This document shows positions 5,872-7,682 of a stretch of DNA of 7,682 nucleotides, one piece after another. Position 1 is the first letter of the stretch. Each line of letters opens with the position of its first letter. The notes beneath the pieces are model-generated. The model did not search any database. It was not told the DNA's origin and saw only the letters and a list, made by a program, of their open reading frames with translations. The DNA is taken from NCBI GenBank assembly GCA_025357175.1, contig JANXPS010000014.1, forward strand, positions 1-7,682, written 5' to 3'. This DNA comes from Deltaproteobacteria bacterium (GTDB lineage: Bacteria > Desulfobacterota > Deferrimicrobia > Deferrimicrobiales > Deferrimicrobiaceae). The translations under genes were made by a program, and so were the position numbers.

Positions 5872-6249
5872 TCAGTCTTCGTTGAACTCGTCGTACTCGT
5901 CGGAGGTCATGAGGTGGTCGATCTCGGAAGGGTCGTGCAGTTCGATCTCGACCAGCCAGCCCTTGCCGTAGGGATCGACGTTGACGAGGCTCGGATCGGC
6001 GATGACGTCCTCGTTGATTCCCCGCACGTTGCCGGTGAGGGGGCAGGGCAGCTCGACGACGGTTTTTTGAGACTCGATCTCGCCCAGCGTATCGCCCGGT
6101 TCGAGGAGCAGGCCCGCCTCCGCGGCGGTGAAAGACATGATCTCGCCGAGCTGCTCCTGCGCGTAATCGGATATTCCGACCCGGGCGCAATCGCCCATGT
6201 CGAGAACCCAGATGTGTTCTTCGGAAAAACGTACGTTGTGGTCATCCAT
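5872..6249 (-). CDS. gcvH: Glycine cleavage system H-like lipoyl carrier protein
   Basis: This 125-residue protein is close to the usual H-protein length and carries the family fold signals. They are FSEEHIWV near the start, VGISDYAQEQLGEI (about 24-37), and the lipoyl-lysine hairpin E-S-Q-K62-T-V-V-E followed by P-C-P-L-T-G-N-V. K62 is the predicted lipoylation site. In the glycine cleavage complex the H protein shuttles the aminomethyl arm between P, T and L proteins, ending in methylene-tetrahydrofolate. No gcvP, gcvT or gcvL is visible here, so this copy could be an accessory or dedicated lipoyl carrier. The Gln before the lysine (family usually Val) and the acidic tail DEYDEFNED are unusual. 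The start is the ATG at 6249; its Shine-Dalgarno signal is weak. It follows metF by 69 bp on the same strand and is probably co-transcribed with it. Confidence 0.9.
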   Translation of the reverse strand: MDDHNVRFSEEHIWVLDMGDCARVGISDYAQEQLGEIMSFTAAEAGLLLEPGDTLGEIESQKTVVELPCPLTGNVRGINEDVIADPSLVNVDPYGKGWLVEIELHDPSEIDHLMTSDEYDEFNED

Positions 6250-6318
6250 GGTTCAATTCTCAGCGAGCGGGGAGGGGAAGTCAACCAAGGCTTTCCGCGC
6301 CCTGCGAACGGTTTTCCG

Positions 6319-7212
6319 TTATGCCTGCCGGTCGAGGGCGTCGAGAATCCCGAGCGCTGATTCGAGCGGCCCGGTGGGCATGAGGTGGAGGCCGTCGGCG
6401 AAGGCGCGCAGTTCGAGCGCGAGCGCGGAGGCGATCCGGACGCCTTCGGCCTGGGCTTCGCCTTCGGGAACGCGGGCGAGCCGATCGAGGATGGGCGCCG
6501 GAATCCGGATTCCGGGAACATGCTCGTCGAGATATGCGGCGAAGGCGACGCTTTTCAGCGGCATCACGCCGTAAAGGATCGGCGCGGTCACGCCGGCGGC
6601 CCGGGCGGCGGCTCCGAAGGCGCGGGCCTCGGCCGCGTCGAACACCGGCTGCGTAAGGAAGAAGCGAGCGCCCGCCGTGGCCTTCCGGACGGTTTCGCGG
6701 ATCTCGGCTTCGAGCGAGGGGGCGGAGGGGTAGCAGACCGCGCCGGGAAAGAGCGAAGTGCCGCCGGCAAGCAACGGCTTCCCGGCGTGGTCGGTTCCCG
6801 CGTTGAGGGCGCACGCCAGCTTGAGCAGCCCGCCCGAGTTGAACTCGAAGACGCCCCTGGCCTCTTTCCAGTCGCCGAGGGAGGTCGGGTCGCCCGTGAC
6901 GCACAGGACGTTGCGCAACCCGAGCGCATGGGCGCCCAGCAGGTCGGCGTGCAGCGCGATCAGGTTCCGGTCGCGGCAGGTGAAGTTGAAGATGGTCTCG
7001 ATTCCCGTCCCGCGCTCGATGACCGCCGAGGCGGCGATCGCGCTCATCCGGGCCTTGGCCATCGGGCTGTCGGTGACGTTGACCGCGTCGATGCGGCCCG
7101 AGAACCGTTCGAGGCGGGCAAGGGCGGGCGCCAGGTCGGCTCCCTTGGGCGGATTGCACTCGAGAGTAACGGCGAATCTTTTCGCGAGAAGCTTCTGCTC
7201 GAACGTTGGCAT
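6319..7212 (-). CDS. metF: Methylenetetrahydrofolate reductase, single-domain YitJ-like type
   Basis: This 297-residue cytoplasmic flavoenzyme interconverts 5,10-methylene- and 5-methyl-tetrahydrofolate, supplying methyl groups for methionine or acetyl-CoA-type pathways. It is a complete TIM barrel. LECNPPKG (17-24) holds the catalytic Glu (E18, matching the Glu of FEFFPP in E. coli MetF). NVTDSPMAKARMSA (45-58) and NFTCRDRN (76-83) are typical of the version fused to homocysteine methyltransferase in YitJ-like proteins. VTGDP (105-109) carries the flavin-contacting Asp, and LTQPVFD (186-192) has the folate-binding Gln. Here the methyltransferase half is absent, so it is a stand-alone barrel; no MetV partner is in view. 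The ATG at 7212 is chosen because homology starts at once, although no strong Shine-Dalgarno is seen. A promoter lies just upstream and gcvH follows. Confidence 0.93.
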   Translation of the reverse strand: MPTFEQKLLAKRFAVTLECNPPKGADLAPALARLERFSGRIDAVNVTDSPMAKARMSAIAASAVIERGTGIETIFNFTCRDRNLIALHADLLGAHALGLRNVLCVTGDPTSLGDWKEARGVFEFNSGGLLKLACALNAGTDHAGKPLLAGGTSLFPGAVCYPSAPSLEAEIRETVRKATAGARFFLTQPVFDAAEARAFGAAARAAGVTAPILYGVMPLKSVAFAAYLDEHVPGIRIPAPILDRLARVPEGEAQAEGVRIASALALELRAFADGLHLMPTGPLESALGILDALDRQA

Positions 7213-7253
7213 CCCGGCCGTCGCCCTTTCGGTCAGTTCTAGGTAAGCCGTTA

Positions 7254-7282
7254 ATCCTACAAAGGAAAACGGGGCAAGTCAA
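7254..7282 (-). promoter_or_regulatory. Sigma70-type promoter of metF-gcvH
   Basis: The minus strand shows TTGACT (7282-7277), a 17-nt spacer and TAGGAT (7259-7254). Transcription would begin near 7247, about 35 nt before the metF ATG. It diverges from the gltA promoter, with the two -35 elements only 17 bp apart, so one bound regulator could affect both. Confidence 0.65.
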
Positions 7283-7299
7283 ACGTCATTTCTTCGTGC

Positions 7300-7329
7300 T
7301 TGACGAGCGCAAAACTTTCTTGCTATAAG
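7300..7329 (+). promoter_or_regulatory. Strong extended -10 promoter of gltA
   Basis: TTGACG (7300-7305) is followed after 18 nt by TATAAG (7324-7329). TG at 7321-7322 one base before it gives an extended -10 (TGCTATAAG). This is the best plus-strand promoter in the window. Transcription would start near 7336 and leave a leader of about 115 nt. A small dyad, CGGT-GTAT-ACCG (7338-7349), sits at the start point and could be an operator. Confidence 0.8.
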
Positions 7330-7350
7330 AAGCGGCGCGGTGTATACCGT

Positions 7351-7443
7351 ATGCAATCCACGCATTCAATCAAACAGGATTTGGTCCCGATTCGCACGCT
7401 GTCGTATTCACCAGTACATCCCACAGGGATGAAAAGGGGGTAA
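7351..7443 (+). CDS. Possible 30-residue leader peptide upstream of gltA
   Basis: An ATG at 7351, about 15 nt after the predicted transcription start, opens a 30-codon frame (begins MQSTHSIKQD, ends TGMKRG). It stops with TAA at 7441-7443, right after the G-rich Shine-Dalgarno of gltA and 7 nt before the gltA ATG. It has no clear ribosome binding site of its own and matches no leader peptide I know. It may be chance. If translated, its termination at the gltA ribosome site would couple the two. Confidence 0.25.
   Translation: MQSTHSIKQDLVPIRTLSYSPVHPTGMKRG
7435..7440 (+). promoter_or_regulatory. Ribosome binding site of gltA
   Basis: AGGGGG lies 10 nt before the ATG at 7451. The spacing is slightly long but acceptable, and it supports the chosen start. 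Confidence 0.6.
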
Positions 7444-7450
7444 CAAAAGT

Positions 7451-7682
7451 ATGGGCCTTAAGGAAACGTTGTCCCAGAAGATCATGGATTGGCGTCCCCG
7501 CACTCAGAAGCTCGTCAAGGAATTCGGCAAGATCAAGATCGACGAGGTGACGATCGACCAGTGCATCGGCGGCGCGCGCGACATCCGCAGCCTGGTGACC
7601 GACATCTCCTACCTCGATCCTCAGGAAGGCATCCGCTTCCGCGGCAAGACCATCCCCGAGACGTTCGAAGCGCTGCCCAAGG
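7451..7682 (+). CDS. gltA: Citrate synthase, N-terminal part (cut by the window end)
   Basis: Seventy-seven codons are visible before the window ends. The enzyme condenses acetyl-CoA and oxaloacetate to citrate at the entry of the TCA cycle in the cytoplasm. The diagnostic stretch is V-T-I-D-Q-C-I-G-G-A-R-D-I-R-S-L, then T-D-I-S-Y-L-D-P-Q-E-G-I-R-F-R-G, then K-T-I-P-E-T-F-E-A-L-P-K. This fits the N-terminal domain of citrate synthases of the kind described from Geobacteraceae, which resemble mitochondrial enzymes more than E. coli GltA. The catalytic His and Asp lie beyond the window. The ATG start has a Shine-Dalgarno and a strong promoter upstream. The subtype assignment rests on the N-terminus alone. 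Confidence 0.88.
   Translation, partial: MGLKETLSQKIMDWRPRTQKLVKEFGKIKIDEVTIDQCIGGARDIRSLVTDISYLDPQEGIRFRGKTIPETFEALPK

Noticed and set aside
6256..6283. Internal promoter for gcvH (TTGACT, 17 nt, GAGAAT)
   Set aside because: The -35 is good but the -10 matches only 4 of 6 and would start transcription at the ATG. Read-through from metF is the simpler explanation.

Overview
The window is a GC-rich, gene-dense stretch of a bacterial chromosome. The best guess is an anaerobic, respiring Desulfobacterota/Desulfuromonadia-type organism (Geobacter-like). Three things point that way: an inner-membrane fusion of a multiheme cytochrome c with a diheme cytochrome b (CbcL-like architecture), an oxygen-independent B12-dependent ribonucleotide reductase, and the start of a citrate synthase of the kind known from Geobacteraceae. 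The assignment is inferred from gene content only.

Layout. Positions 2-34 hold the last codons of an unidentified + strand gene. nrdJ (169-2613, minus) is a complete class II ribonucleotide reductase. It has a recognisable sigma70-type promoter, and a candidate pair of NrdR-box-like sites overlaps that promoter. A 479-bp divergent intergenic region separates it from an 11-heme c / cytochrome b fusion (3093-5078, plus), which ends at a textbook intrinsic terminator (5105-5139). A 793-bp convergent gene-free region follows (5079-5871). Then come gcvH (5872-6249, minus) and metF (6319-7212, minus), probably one transcript for C1/folate-linked metabolism. A 238-bp divergent promoter region (7213-7450) leads into gltA (7451 to the window end, plus, partial).

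How the genes relate. metF and gcvH both touch tetrahydrofolate one-carbon chemistry. gltA feeds the TCA cycle, whose electrons would reach the menaquinone pool. The cytochrome fusion is built to take electrons from quinol to periplasmic acceptors, as in extracellular electron transfer. nrdJ supplies deoxynucleotides without oxygen.

Most unusual feature. The convergent gap at 5079-5871 holds two diverged copies of one structured element (A, 5216-5366, plus; B, 5642-5839, minus) in inverted orientation. The copies differ by substitutions that preserve base pairing: four two-sided compensatory changes across three helices. This indicates selection on a folded element (RNA or hairpin DNA) rather than on a protein. 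I do not recognise the family. Each copy lies 3' of, and in the same sense as, its neighbouring gene.
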